NCBI RefSeq assembly: GCF_905147365.1
Contig: NC_056418.1
Location: forward strand, 7,687,262-7,751,261
Reading direction: 5' to 3'
Length of the DNA stretch: 64,000 nt
Origin: Aricia agestis
Taxonomy: Eukaryota; Arthropoda; Insecta; Lepidoptera; Lycaenidae
Part shown: one piece after another, positions 12,530 to 24,688 of the stretch
How the letters are laid out: the number at the start of each line of letters is the position of its first letter
How positions within the stretch are numbered: position 1 is the stretch's first letter
Notes under the pieces: model-generated
Databases searched by the model: none
What the model saw: only the letters and a program-made list of their open reading frames with translations
Told to the model about the DNA's origin: nothing
Position numbers and translations under genes: made by a program

Positions 12530-12900
12530 TTAAATATAAGTTTATTATTATCCGTTCGCTCCTCGCTTACTGCATTGTATCGCCTCTTTATAGCTACAAT
12601 GTACGACGAGTAATTTAAATAATAAAAAATAAAAAAGAAGCTAAAAAAACATAGATGTGTTATATTATATATTAATGCTGGAGACCGCCACTTCCACAAA
12701 CCAATGTAAGGTTTAATAATATTAAAATGCCTAAAGTTAGTCAGTAGGATTAAGTATTTCGTGCGAGTAAAAGTCCCGATCGATATAATATAATGATTTA
12801 ATGTGACGACGAAATGTCGGTAGTACGAAAATTTTTGAACCGATCGACTATCGCATAGAAACTGGTAAACAAGACCGCCCGCTGTTAAAGTACATGCGCT

Positions 12901-14907
12901 CATTACGGGTGCACTCTTTGGACTTAAACATTTTAAGTAGAATATACCAGTGTTTGGTTTCTTGTAGAAGTAATTTAATAATGTGTGAACAGAGCGTATA
13001 AAAATAAAAATTCTGTATGTTAAAATTATGTTTTTGAGTGAGTTATACGCAAGACTATAAAATTTAAACGTTGCAACATGTTGTGGGTTATTATTAATTA
13101 GTTTAGAAATTACATATTGAGTAAGGTATAATTTGATTAAAGAGATATATAAAAATGTTGAATTAATTACATAAGTAATTAATGTTCTACCCTGAGTGCG
13201 GCAGTAAGAGCTTCAAGTATTGAATATGGACCCGAGAAGATACGGTGTGGAACTGTCAACTGTGGAAGAGGCAGCCCTAGCCGGCTCTACCTTCACAGTG
13301 GAGATGCGCGGGCGCATCGAGCACGTGCATCTTTCACGCATGACGGACACAGAGAAATTCGTATTTCTTTTAGTGTGTCCTCAACCTTCGCGGGTCGCGC
13401 ACGTCTGTGAACACGTTATGCAAATATGAACATTACTTTGGATTATATTCAACGACAATAGAGTGTTTGTTGTCTAGACATTTCGGAGCGCTGAAGCAGC
13501 TTTTTCGTAAGTTCTTTATTCAAATATTTTTTTTATAACTAGATATTATTTAAACTAATTTAGCGCCTAAATAAGATGAAAAGAGTTGAGACTATAGACT
13601 CTATGTGATGTGATGTATTCATGTATCTATAGATAATAGAAATCATGTAGAGAATAGCAAGTAAAGTGTGAACTTTTAGTAGAGACTTTTCATTGTGATA
13701 AAAGGACAGAAAATAATGTGATACTTTTGTTTATTAAACTTATCACCCCCAAGTAAAATAGTAAAAAATATTACTTAGTATTGGATTGAGGAATACTTGC
13801 TTATTCCTGATGCTTGGGATTGGGTCCCAAGTCCCAACTCCCAAGCAACAGGAATGACTTTAGTCTCCCTTGCCAAGACTTTGCGATTACTCTACCATAT
13901 AAGTACATAATTAGAAATTAGAATATAATATTATTGTATAAATATTCAACTACAAAATACATAATATTATATTATTAATTATTATAGTATCTCTGTATCT
14001 CGATCGATAGCAAAAGATCAAGCAGAACCACAGAATATATTATAGTTGCAGAACTTTAAAGTTTGAAGATTATCTTTTCAAAATTTTAAGCAGCTTTATA
14101 AGATCAAATAAAGCTGCTAAATTCTTCAAGTCTACTGTTACGTAGGTATACATCCCTAGCGTAGATATTGAGGTCTACTTATAGTATAATTATAGCTTTT
14201 TTTGCTCTACAGGAAGACCACCTAATTACAACTTATAATGGTAGTACATACCTACTTAGCTTGAGTATAACATAGGTACCAAGTTAAACCTAAAAGTGCT
14301 AAAGTCGTATTGGGTAATTTCTCAAAACTAAATAATCAAAAACTCTAATAACACACATAATCTTCGAATCCGGATCATATATTAATGGGTATTAGATCAC
14401 TATCGTGCTTTCAACAAATTTTTGTAATACAAACGGTTCTTGCTAGGTCAATGCACCAGCACTCAGCAGTACTGACAACATCCATAAAAATATGATAATA
14501 ATAGTTTTTACTCGATTAAAAACGTAGCAGACACGGTTTCAACATTTCCATTGAGACGTTATTTATTGAGAAGCTACTTAATTACTTACTTCATAAAACT
14601 GGAATCGAACTGTTTATATTAGTAGCACAGATGAATAAAAAGCAGGTTCACGACTGGGATCTATAGTATATTTTTGTCCATCTGTGACATATTATACTTA
14701 TATAATTTAACGGTAAATTGGTAATAAGAAACGTAGATTAAAAAACCGGACAGCTTTTGCCCCGCTTAATTTGGCACACTTCTACCGAAATTTTTAATGC
14801 AATTAGACAAAACGAACAATAAACTTTCTGCGTCTGGATTTAAGTGACATTTTTAGAAAAATACACTTTACAGAGGCTAAAAACCGTTAATAAAAACAAT
14901 TAGGTAC
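12901..14907. other. Intergenic flank of the LINE, no supported gene
   Basis: A 68-codon open frame at 13226-13429 has somewhat higher GC than its surroundings, but I cannot recognise it and see no splice signals that require it. The rest is AT-rich sequence with small imperfect repeats (for example GGGTCCCAAGTCCCAACTCCC at about 13831-13851). Confidence 0.4.
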
Positions 14908-14997
14908 GGCTCTGAGACTTATGTAACTATACTGTATACTTAACTCTACCACTATCTAATTATTAGTGGTAGAGTTAGGTATATAAGTCTCTGAGCC
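14908..14997. repeat. 90-nt two-part hairpin
   Basis: The outer arms (14908-14922 and 14983-14997) pair with one mismatch. The inner arms TAACTCTACCACTA (14941-14954) and its exact complement (14964-14977) form a second stem with a 9-nt loop. This looks like a foldback element or a hairpin RNA candidate. Confidence 0.75.
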
Positions 14998-15595
14998 TGA
15001 AAATTTTTACACTCAGACGATTTAAACAAGTATAAATTCCTTGTGTAAAATAACACATTAACCTATTTCTGTATTGGACAGTACAATCATTTCAAAAATT
15101 ATCTTTTTATGGCCGTTGAGGCCCAAGAATCCTGGGCTGCTCTAGAGATAATAAATAATAATCCCTAAAGTAGCAGCCCCGGATTTATAAATAAGTCGTA
15201 ATAATATGACACGGCCTAGGGGCAGTAGCGTCCATACAGGCCCTATAGATATTACGTCCATGGGGCGGCGGAAATAAAGTGGCCTACTCTCATAAAAAAT
15301 ACAAATTCGTCACTGTGGAGGAGTAAAAACTAAGACTTATATAGCTTAAACGTAAACAATATTTTGTTCCAGATATCGTAACTGTTAAGTAGGTACATGT
15401 CACGGTAGTAACAGATTAGTGTAATAACAAGATGACCAAACACTTTCGTATTCGTATCACCGCTATTAGCCGTCATCGGATGTATGTAACAGGTAACAAC
15501 CTTTTACTTCTGACAAGTACCCACTTACATACACTAACATGAGAAAACTAGTCGGATTTAGCACTAAATACCGACAATTGACCAGGGTAAATAAA

Positions 15596-16530
15596 TAAAT
15601 CAGCCAAGTTCGAGCCGGACTCGCGCACGAAGGGTTCCGTACCGTCATAGAGCAAAAATAGGCCATAAATTATGTTTTTTGTGTGGGAGCCCCTCTTAAA
15701 TTTTTATTTTATTTGTATAATTAATTATTTAAGTAAGTAGACATAATAATATATTTAAGACCTTTGTGAAAATATCAAGTGCCTATAGGTATACCTGCTG
15801 CCATTAGACCATATGATATATACCATGATATAGACCATAGGTTCTCAACGTGGGCGATAACGCCCCCTTGTGGGCGTTTGAGACTTTCGGGGGGGCAGTA
15901 GAAGACCCAGAGAAAATTAGGGGGCATTGAGATGGTGCAGATGGGGCGTGGGTAGATTAAAAAATATAGTCTAAAAAGGCAAACAAATACACGCTAATCA
16001 CATACTAAAGTAAAATAAAAATTAATATCGTTTAATTTTTTTTAATGTAGGTATTATAATCATTTTTATCACGTGTGCACGTATCTATTTTGGCAGGACG
16101 AGCAATGGATTAAAATAATCATTACTAAAAACTATAAAATAAAAAGTACTACGATCGAGGTTAAAGTACAGAGATCTTATGACTATAATATTATAAAATC
16201 TTACGTTTAAATATAATCGTGGCAATAGCTGTTTTAAATTCGCGACAGATTGTAAGTAAAATTTTTAATTAAGAAAAAAACATATTCCCAAAGTGGGCGG
16301 TGAGCAAAATAAGGTTGAGAAACTATGATATAGACCAAAAAATGCCAAAAAATCAAGTTTATTGTATGGGAGCCCCCCTTAAATATTTTATTTATTTTGT
16401 TTTTAGTATTTGTGGTTATAGCGGCAACAGAAATACCTAATCTGTGAAAATTTCAACCCTCTAGCTATCACGGTTCTTGAGATACAGTGAGACACAGTAG
16501 TCAGTACGTACAAAATTTCAGCGACTCTAC
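15596..16530 (-). repeat. Old copy of the GGGTTCCGTACC dispersed repeat, split by an insertion
   Basis: This is the reverse orientation of the family seen at 16822-17107, 49551-49952 and 54951-55404. It starts with GACTCGCGCACGAAGGGTTC-like sequence and contains two GGGAGCCCC blocks. It is interrupted by the TIR element 15838-16324. Similarity fades near 16530. Confidence 0.7.
15838..16324. mobile_element. hAT-like non-autonomous TIR element nested in an older repeat
   Basis: It starts TAGGTTCTCAACGTGGGCG and ends with the inverted GTTGAGAAACT, preceded by a GTGGGCGG block. The same 13-bp word ATGATATAGACCA flanks both sides (15825-15837 and 16325-16337). Terminal GGTTCTCAAC resembles hAT-type ends, but 13 bp is longer than the 8-bp hAT duplication. 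No coding capacity is seen. Confidence 0.75.
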
Positions 16531-16821
16531 TTTTATTAGTAACTAAACGCTTTTGTTTTATTTGTGGGCATATTATTCAAAAAATAAAATATGTATTTTG
16601 TAAATGATCAATTTACATAATATTTTCCATGCAGCATGGTGTATTTATTGGACATGATATCCTTGCCAAATTTCTTAAAAAGCAGTCCACTAGGTACACG
16701 GCCCACGGTTCCATACGCTCTAGGTATTGTAGGTATAAGTTTTAACGCGTAGGTAAGTATATAAATAATATACGTAACGTAAAATTTACATGCATCAGTA
16801 AAAAAACATAAAAGAAAATCG

Positions 16822-17107
16822 GCCAATTGCGAGTCGGCTCGCTCACGAAGGGTTCCGTACAAGAAGCTTAAACCTAGTCATGTTGCCTTTACTGATATAA
16901 GTAGAGCAAAAAAGGCCAAAAATCACGTTTGTTGTATGGGAGCCCCCCTTAAATATTTATTTTATTTTTATTATCTGTTGTTATAGCGGCAACAGATATA
17001 AGTACATAATCTGTGAAAATTTCAACTCTCACGGACAGACAGACGGACAGACAACGAAATCTTAGTAATAGGGTCCCGTTTTTTACCCTTTGCGTACGGA
17101 ACCCTAA
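16822..17107 (-). repeat. GGGTTCCGTACC dispersed repeat, near-complete short copy
   Basis: The ends are GCGAGTCGGCTCGCTCACGA followed by AGGGTTCCGTAC on one side and CCCTTTGCGTACGGAACCCT on the other. In between are TTGTATGGGAGCCCCCCTTA and a GACAGACAGACGGACAGACA tract. It is the same family as 49551-49952 and 54951-55404, in opposite orientation. Confidence 0.8.
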
Positions 17108-19651
17108 AAAAGCACCACTAGAAAATACTTTGTTAGACGGCAAATGCAATAGGAATTTAAAATCCCTCGCAAACCCGACTTGATTGGTGCACTGACATAA
17201 AATTGCGAGACCTAAGCCCTATCTAGGCTCTGCCCACCATAGTCATAACGTCCAACAATATTTATTGTGATACGAACAATTTTACGACGCCATTTGTATG
17301 ATAGTTCACGGGATCATTTGAAATCTCTTCCTGGGTCATAAATTTAAACGGCGATCTCGGTAATGATCCCTTAAACGGCCGACAAGCCACAAATTACGGT
17401 TTGTCGGTACGTCATGCATTTACCACGACGTAATATATCTCTTGTAGTTCAAACATGCTGAGAAATTATGAGATAAATAATAATTTGATGCAAAACAAAA
17501 CGTTTAGCTGTGATACACAAACCTAACTAAATTAGATACTTTTAGAGCCAATTTGTAAAAATTGCTCTAATTGCATTTACTCAATTTAATGTTTCAGTAT
17601 AAAGATGTAAGTTACATATGTTTTAAGAAAGTTTTTCTTCTTGCTCGTCTAATTTTACTTACATCAAAAAAGAGACATCCTACATCTTTCAGAGTTCGTA
17701 AGTTTCGTCTCTCATGACATGGCATGATGGGCACGACAATTTATGTAACAGTATTTCTTTGTGCGACGCAGGAAATAGGAACGTAACCCTACCGTTTGCT
17801 TAATGGGCGAAACGCAAAGCTGTGGAAAATGTTATATTCGCATATCAAACACAGATTTTCAGAAAGATAGCAACACGGGAGATGAACCTACAAGAATCAT
17901 CTAGGTAGAGTCCAAACTCTAGGATCTCGAACTTGGCCGATTACAGACACCATTATTATATGCAAGGTTATCTTCAACAAGTTATTAGTCAACCTTGCAT
18001 ATCTTAGATAGTATTACCGTTCTTACTTCCATGCATTAATAATGGCATAATATAAGCATGGTTATAAGACTTATAAGGCTTAACAGGTGCTTGGTGGAAG
18101 AAACTTACAAAACATGATATTGAATCTTAATTTGTTTGCCTAATTTGCTCAGAAGTCAGAACGCACTTAAAAGGCTATTGTCGCTGCACTGACCGTCTAT
18201 CCGGTCTATCATGGATCCCTATCCTATCCCTGAAGGTTATGACTTGGGCTATTATAGCTGGTCAAGGTAGTGGAGCAGGTATAGCGTACTTAATCATCGG
18301 CAGTATCAGATGGAGCGGAATGTGTGGAGCTCACAGTCGCAGTCAGTCGGCGCTCGCCAATCAGTTCAACCGAGTTTCACCCAGAATATTCACGCTGTTA
18401 CTTTTACAACGCGCCGCCGCACATGACAACGCTCTGTTTCCTTAGGTCTTATTGTCTCACCTATCACGTTGCCTAATAGAAAACTTTGACTTTCCACGCC
18501 GCGCCAATACGCATTAACACTCAACAATTACCAATAAATATCAACGCTACCACTTTCACAAATACCAAATGCAAGATTTCTTGCCGATTGTCTCTTATGT
18601 TTAAGTTTAGCGAAGCTAGGCAATTAGTGTCGCTAAAACAAATGCAAAATCATGAAAGGAATAAAATATGTTACCTATCACAAAAACCATTAAACAAACA
18701 ATGCATTTAAGGCAGTATTCGCCGTGGTCTCTACGGAGCATATCTAGGTAAAGGACATATAAGGCGACTCTAATAGCATGTTCGGAGGGAATTTCTCGCG
18801 AATGGACCGAGATTAGATCATGCCTATAGACGTTTCGGGCCAAAAGAGCCAAGTTGCATGAATACGAAAGATCTGTCTGCCTTTATTGGCTTGCGCCTAT
18901 TTAAATTCTTGCATCCACATCTGCGACTTGTTTCTTTTATTAAAATTGTTTTAGTGTGTATATGGAAAGTAATTGTTGCCACTTACTACTTACTGGGCAG
19001 CGCGCGACCGATTATGTGGTTAAATAAGATTACGCTTCGAGCCATACACAGAAAGGTGGGCGTTCTCGGGAGCGAATAAAACTTGGAAAACGATAGGAGA
19101 AACCGCCATAAAATAATAGTAAGTAGTTAGTTTTATATTAACATAGGAATATGCAATAAAATTAAAAGTGAAATCTATAATGACCCTAAACGTGCAAAAA
19201 ATTGTAGCACACACCGCGAGCCACTTCAAATTCTATATCATGTTACATGAACGAAATTCGACTTTTACCGCCATTCAGTAGGTAATTACCGTTGGTGTCT
19301 ATCGCGAGAGCGACTGCCGGCGTGCCTCGGGAACTGCGGACCGTTAGCTTAGCACCAAATCTGTCTACAATAAGCGCCATGTACGTAGTTTGATTCGGAT
19401 AAGCGGTTTAAGTCACGATTTCATTCCCGAAGTTGCGCCAAACCCGACTAGAATTAGGAGCTTCCTTGTACGGCAATACACCATTAATATACTCTATCAC
19501 AGCCTGCGCCCGCGCAGTATTTTATCGCTGTTTAATACCTTGATATATGCTTATATGAGTCTTATCTAAAACTGCCATAAGGCCCATAAGCAACGAATTA
19601 TAGTTATACCCCCGTAAACCCTTTGCTTTGCATATATACTACATAATATCT
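17108..19651. other. Intergenic stretch, no supported gene
   Basis: AT-rich DNA with one clear short inverted repeat (17958-18002) and several short random open frames. A region around 18240-18440 is closer to 50% GC, but contains no exon that I can tie to a protein family. Confidence 0.45.
17958..18002. repeat. Short stem-loop, 12-bp perfect arms
   Basis: ATATGCAAGGTT (17958-17969) and AACCTTGCATAT (17991-18002) are exact reverse complements separated by 21 nt. Confidence 0.7.
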
Positions 19652-20077
19652 ATACTAATATTATAAAGCGAAAGATTGCGTTAGTTTGTTTGTTTGTTTG
19701 AACGCGCTAATCTCAAGAACTACTGGTCCGATTTAAAAAATTATTTCACACAGCCCATTTATCGAGGAAGGCTATAGACTATAATATATGTATTATATAA
19801 AATCACGCTGTGACTTTTTTAGGGCCGAAAAATTAAATTAAGAAATTTAAAAAAACCCCCGCCAAACAACTTTAAAAAGTATTGAAATAATATTGACTGC
19901 CTTTAAGTTCAAATAGTTCCTAACTTGTGTAATGTCTATAATAGTGCATGTCTATCTATTAGGATTAGCTCACAATAATCGTTTTAGGTATATGGTATAA
20001 GAATCAAGTTTGATCGAAATTAATGCATTAATGAAATAGACGCAGACAAAGTCGTGGCCCGTGTGTGTAACAGCTAT
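19652..20077 (+). mobile_element. Helitron-like non-autonomous repeat, first of two adjacent copies
   Basis: It opens TCTATACTAATATTATAAAG and closes with GACAAAGTCGTGGCCC...AACAGCTAT. This matches the ends of the widespread lepidopteran non-autonomous Helitron-like repeats (5' TC, 3' CTRR). Positions 19831-19938 are homologous to the arms of the large foldback at 38967-39386. Confidence 0.65.
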
Positions 20078-20078
20078 C

Positions 20079-20824
20079 TATACTAATAATATTTTAAATG
20101 CGAAGTATCTCTGTGTCTGTCTGTCTATCTCGCAGCTCGCTTCACGCCAAAACTACTGAACCGATTGTAATGAAATTTTGTATAGTCTGTCAAAGTCATG
20201 ACATTCGGGATTTTTAAATGAAATAAAAAATAAGAGAACTTTATTAATTCGAGATAAAAATGTGCAAGGTGACAATATTTAAAATGTAATAAGCGTTCTC
20301 TGTGAAAATACAACGAAAAAAATACACCTTTTATGCGTGGTTACGTTTAGAAAATTTTCCCGCCTGTCATGACTTTCTTGATGCACTATACTCAGAAAGT
20401 CTAGAGCCTGAGAAAGGACATAGGCTACTTTTTAACTGGACAAAGGCTTGTAAGGGAGTGTTTATGCGTAATGTTGTTAAAATTAAGATAGTTCCAATAA
20501 TTCATAATAGAAGGCGCTGAACGTCACCAGCTAGGTGATAGGTCGCAGTTAGCGAGTAGCGGTAGTACGAATTCGTTTCTATAAGAGTTGGTAAGGATTC
20601 GTCTATGTATTTCTTTTCGAGAACTTTCAAGAAGTATTGTAACATTTGTAACCCCCAACGCAAAAAGAGGGGTGTTATAAGTTTGACGTATCTGTCTGTC
20701 TGTAAACATTGAAGTTTGAAGTGTGCGTACCGCGGAGAAACTCTGTCGTGGAAATGTAGCAGCCTACATGAAAACGGGAACCACCGTGAAGTCCACGCGG
20801 ACGGAGTCGCGGGCAACAGCTAGT
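20079..20824 (+). mobile_element. Helitron-like non-autonomous repeat, second adjacent copy with internal insert
   Basis: It begins TATACTAATAATATTTTAAA and ends CGGAGTCGCGGGCAACAGCTAG before T, the typical CTAG|T terminus. At about 20640-20705 it carries another dispersed repeat segment (AGAGGGGTGTTATAAGTTTG), also found at 38330-38480. Open frames inside it are not genes. Confidence 0.7.
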
Positions 20825-20935
20825 GTAGGATAAAATAGTATTAGGGAAACTTAAGTGGATATAGTTATAGATATTTTATTATTATTACCACGAAACCTTT
20901 CGAATGATTTCCTATACACAGTATTGCCATAATAA

Positions 20936-21481
20936 TGTTACGTGCTAGGGTTCGAAGGATTTTGAGAGAAAGACCTGCTGACTCTCTTGAAGACTTTATT
21001 CACTATGTCTAGGTCACACAAGCACACACTAGGTCACAACACTTAGCACTAAGTCCAAACACTAATCACTAGGTCCAATCACTAAGCACTATCACTGTCC
21101 TAGGTCGTAGCCAAGTCGAAGGTTTCACTGGTTCATTCACTATTGATCACTTGCTGTCACTCCGAAATCGCCTTGATGATCGCTCGAACCGAACAGGGCT
21201 ATCACCTCCTCCTCCTCCTCCTACGACTATTTATGTGGGTCGAGACGAGCCTGAGACTGTACTAGAACATTTCTTCTCGAATGTACACAAAAACACATGA
21301 ACAAGTAAACAAATAAACAGGTAAACACGTAAACAACTGTTGGACTTTTCTAGTAGGTTCGAGTATGTACTTGCGCATCTCGTGCCATCTAGTATTGAGT
21401 AGAGGATTTATGTTGCCTGTGTAAGTTTCACTGGTTTGTCGCTAGATGGCACTACGTGTCCGTATACCATGTACCGTAACA
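20936..21481. mobile_element. Solo LTR of an LTR retrotransposon
   Basis: A 546-bp unit starts TGTTACGTGC and ends ACCGTAACA, so it has TG...CA ends inside an imperfect inverted repeat. It is flanked by a 4-bp direct duplication ATAA at 20932-20935 and 21482-21485. It contains a CTCCTCCTCCTCCTCC tract and CACTAGGTC-type short repeats. No internal retroelement coding region is adjacent, so it looks like the product of LTR-LTR recombination. Gypsy-type elements commonly make 4-bp duplications; the family is not assigned. Confidence 0.8.
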
Positions 21482-21485
21482 ATAA

Positions 21486-22583
21486 TATAATTTATTATGT
21501 TTTTGCAGTTCCTAAAATTTCTTTGAGAAAAATAAATTTCCACAATAATCGAGATTCGAGGCCCTCAAAAATAATAATATAAGAACGGTACAGACGTTTC
21601 TTTACAACAAAATACTATATTTATACTTACTAAAAAAATAAAAATATATATAATGTGCAACAAACATAATAATATAGCCATAGGCCATAGCCCACAGCAC
21701 ATTACACCATAGGTATTGTAGGACAAGTACGATCATAAAAGGAATAATTTAATAGAAACGACAAACGAAGTCGTTGCCGAGTAGTATACACATCGGCCTT
21801 TAGGGATGAGAAATGAGAATTAATACGTTCGTTGCCCCATGGCGGTCGTGTTATGTGACTGGCATGTTACATGTATGACTATTTTTGTACTGACAACAAT
21901 TTCATAGCACATTGAGACTCCACGCTCAATATAACTCGTACGGCAAAAACCACTCCGGCCTACGCTAATGTAATCAATGAGCACCATTAAAAAGGTTACT
22001 TTAAAGAACGTAATAAATTTATATCTACCCGTAATTACTGTGATAAATAATTAATAAACTGAATGCAGCCTTAGTTAGGGCTAAGGCGCATCAATTGAAT
22101 ATTATTATTTTTAACTTGTTATACCTACTTATTATGAACTTATGTTGTACTTATACAATATTCAACAGCTTACTTAAATAGTATCTATAAATAGGGTTAT
22201 GCAATATAATATATATTATTATTAACTCAGGTCATAACGTGCTAGCCATGAAATATTATGTAAAATCAAACGTGCCATTGCATTTCCACGTCTAGGAACG
22301 GACATGCGAAACAAAATTACTCGGCCGTTTTATTCTTTGGAGCCGGTACCATAAATAAAACAAAACAAAGAATACAAAATCAGCAAAGTTAAGGGTGCCC
22401 GGGCCGCGCGACCGCCAACCGGTTTGGCGGATTCTTTGTTCGGCTATCTCAGGGCCGCGGCTCGCTCGCCCGCATAACTGCAACTGATGACACACTCGTC
22501 AATTCCAGAGCCGAGACGACGAGTGCGAATGTGCGCAGCAGGTGCAGCGCGGAGGGCGGCGCGCTGACGGCCGGCGCGCAGGC
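21486..22583. other. AT-rich flank and likely promoter region of the receptor gene
   Basis: No exon is supported from 21486 to 22583. From about 22390 the base composition turns sharply GC-rich, and this block runs into the receptor start codon. An upstream non-coding exon may exist but cannot be placed. Confidence 0.4.
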
Positions 22584-24688
22584 ATGGCCCGGCTGCGCGC
22601 GCTGCTGCTGGCCGCGCTGCTCGCCGCCCTCGCCCGCGCCCACGCCGCCCGCTTCGGCGACCGCCTCGCGCCGCGCGTGCCCGCGCCCTACTCGCCGCGT
22701 AGCGCGCCCGACCGCGCCGCCGACGCCGACGACGACGTCTACACCGACTACGACGAGCGCTACGACCCGCATGAGGATGCGCGCCCACCCCGCGACCCCG
22801 ACCCGCCCAAGCGGCCCACGCGGACCGAGGCCCACCGCCTCGAGATGAGCACCGAGTACTTCGTGATCCCGGTGCGGCCGTCCCCGCGCCCCGCGCTCGC
22901 CTCGGCCCCGCGCGCTCCGGCCCCGGCCCCGCCGCCGGGCAACGCCACCACGGTCCCGCAGATCGCCACCCCGCCGAGAATCGGCCTGCTGCGGCCCGAG
23001 TCCTGGGCGGTTCCGATCCTGGCCCTGTCGTGCGTCAGCATGGCGGTCATCGGCGGTTTCGAGGTGTTCGTGGTCTGGGGCGCGAGCCGGCGGGCGCCCA
23101 GCCAGCGGCACCTCCTGCTGGGTCAAACGCTGCTGTTCGGGCTGTTCGCGTGCGCGGCGGTGGCGGCGCTGCTCGCGGCCGCGCCCTCGGCGTTCACGTG
23201 CGGCGCCGTGCGGTTCGGCACGGGCGTGGCCTACGTCGTGGTGTTCGCGTCGCTGCTCGTCAAGTGCGTGTTCCTGCTGAGCCTGAACGGGGGCGTGTAC
23301 CTGCCCGCGGCGTACCAGGGCCTGCTGCTGTTCTTCGCCGTGATGATCCAGGTGGCCATCGGGGCGCAGTGGCTGGGCGGGTCGCCGCCGCGGGTGGCCC
23401 CGGGCGCGGCGCGCTGCGACTCCCCGCTGGCGTCGCTGCTGCTGTCGCTGTGCTACGCGGCACTGCTGGTGGTGGTGGTGTGCGGGGTGGCGCTGCGGTC
23501 GCGCGGCATCCGTGACAACTACCGGGAGTCGACGCACATCGCGGGCGCGGGCGGGGCGAGCGCGGCGGTGTGGGTGTGCTGGGTGGCGGCCGCGCTGGGC
23601 GCCCCGGAGCAGCACCGCGAGGCGTGCGTGGCGGCCGGCCTGCTGGGCACGTGCGCCGTGGTGTTCGCGCTCATGTTCGCGCCGAAGGGCCGGCGGCTGG
23701 CGGCGCTGGGCCGGGAGGGGCGCTGGGACGCGGACCGCGAGGAGGGGCTGAGCTCGCTGGGCGCCGGCGGGTCGGGCTACTCGCCCTCGTTCTTCCACTT
23801 CAAGCCGGTCAAGTACGGCATCGTGTCGGCGGCGGCGGCGGCGGCGCCGGCCCCGCCTCCCGTTCTGGAGACGAAGGACGCCTCCGCCCGGCCAGCCGGT
23901 TAGTTAAGTATCTAAAATGCGCTATCGTGTGAGAATTAGCGCTTGCGTGCACCGCAACTGATCGCAGTCCGCCTGTTCGCAGATCCGTATGGGGCCGTAT
24001 TCACGGGCTCGCAACTGCACGCTCGCACCCCGCGCCCACCGCACCACTACCCTATGCACCCTCTAACGCACTACCAATTCAGCTATCCACCCTCTTATTA
24101 CTATGTACCGCCAGGTAAATACGCACCTCTTCTTCTAACTTCATCTGTAATCTTCTATAGTACAATCGAGGAAATTGACTCCTAGGCAGTTGACGGTCCT
24201 ACGTCATTTGGTCAGCTTATGTAAATTTAATGTTAGCTGCGAATTTTGATCGGTCGGATACATAAAGTAACTTATGTATATACTGAAATGGGTTTGACTT
24301 ACTTAACGCGACTTTTTATTTAGGTCGATATATTATACGATTACTTAGGTCTGCCATCTGCCTAGGAATCAACTTCTCTGATCGTACCTATTAGGTTTTC
24401 TCGGGTATCTTTAATCATAGTTTCTATTAGGTATTTTGTAAATAACCAGTCATGAAATGTAATTGTTAAAAAACATTACGATTGTTGTATTAAAAAAAAT
24501 ACGATTTGCGTTAGAAACGCAGGCTTAGATATGGCCGGCTATGAGCTTCTTGACTAACCTAAGCTGACATTGCAGGCATGATGGTGCGTCCGGAGGAGGG
24601 CGTGTACACGAGCGTGGAGCCCACCTTCAGCAGCAACCCCAACGTGTTCTTCCGCACCGAACCCATGCACGTCGGCATGATGTACTAG
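22584..24688 (+). CDS. Class C (7TM_3) orphan G protein-coupled receptor, GPRC5/mGluR-like, short ectodomain
   Basis: Three exons join in phase: 22584-23898 (donor GTTAGT), 23983-24114 (donor GTAAAT) and 24576-24688, giving 519 residues and TAG. ATG 22584 is chosen because it begins a signal peptide (MARLRALLLAALLAALARA); no upstream in-frame ATG fits. A low-complexity ectodomain of about 120 residues has one NAT sequon. Seven hydrophobic segments fall near residues 141-165, 176-198, 211-234, 245-265, 279-303, 322-340 and 348-366. Class C landmarks are Cys at the top of TM3 (FTCGAVRFG), FASLLVK in TM3, a second extracellular Cys (AARCDSP), RDNYRESTHI before TM6 and VWVCW in TM6. There is no Venus-flytrap domain. 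The tail of about 150 residues is Pro/Tyr/His-rich. First-exon GC is extreme compared with the window. Ligand unknown; a boss-like receptor is the main alternative. Confidence 0.75.

Larger units (their letters stand above)
9155..12900 (-). mobile_element. Non-LTR retrotransposon (CR1/Jockey group), near full coding length, frameshifted
   Basis: On the minus strand an apurinic-type endonuclease region (12529-11393) is followed by reverse transcriptase (11463-9655). A 3' UTR of about 500 bp contains a GT/AC-rich stretch. An AATAAAG and A-rich tail end near 9155 (complement of about 9157-9195). No gag-like ORF1 is visible upstream. The 5' limit is uncertain: I place it loosely near 12900 and found no target duplication. 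The single coding region is broken between the two domains. Confidence 0.85.

Noticed and set aside
13226..13429. A small host gene upstream of the LINE
   Set aside because: There is no recognisable domain, splice signals or neighbouring exons; composition alone is not enough.
20502..20816. A 104-codon minus-strand protein
   Set aside because: It lies entirely inside Helitron-like and dispersed repeat sequence.
22449..23798. A 449-codon open frame on the minus strand opposite the receptor exon
   Set aside because: It is an artefact of extreme GC content, which removes stop codons in all frames. Its translation is Arg/Ala/His-rich low complexity with no family match that I recognise, whereas the plus strand has a signal peptide, seven helices and splice-phase support.
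23898..23903. Apparent stop codon TAG ending the receptor in its first exon
   Set aside because: A GTTAGT donor overlaps it, and two further exons continue in phase with a conserved-looking tail. Intron read-through explains the stop.
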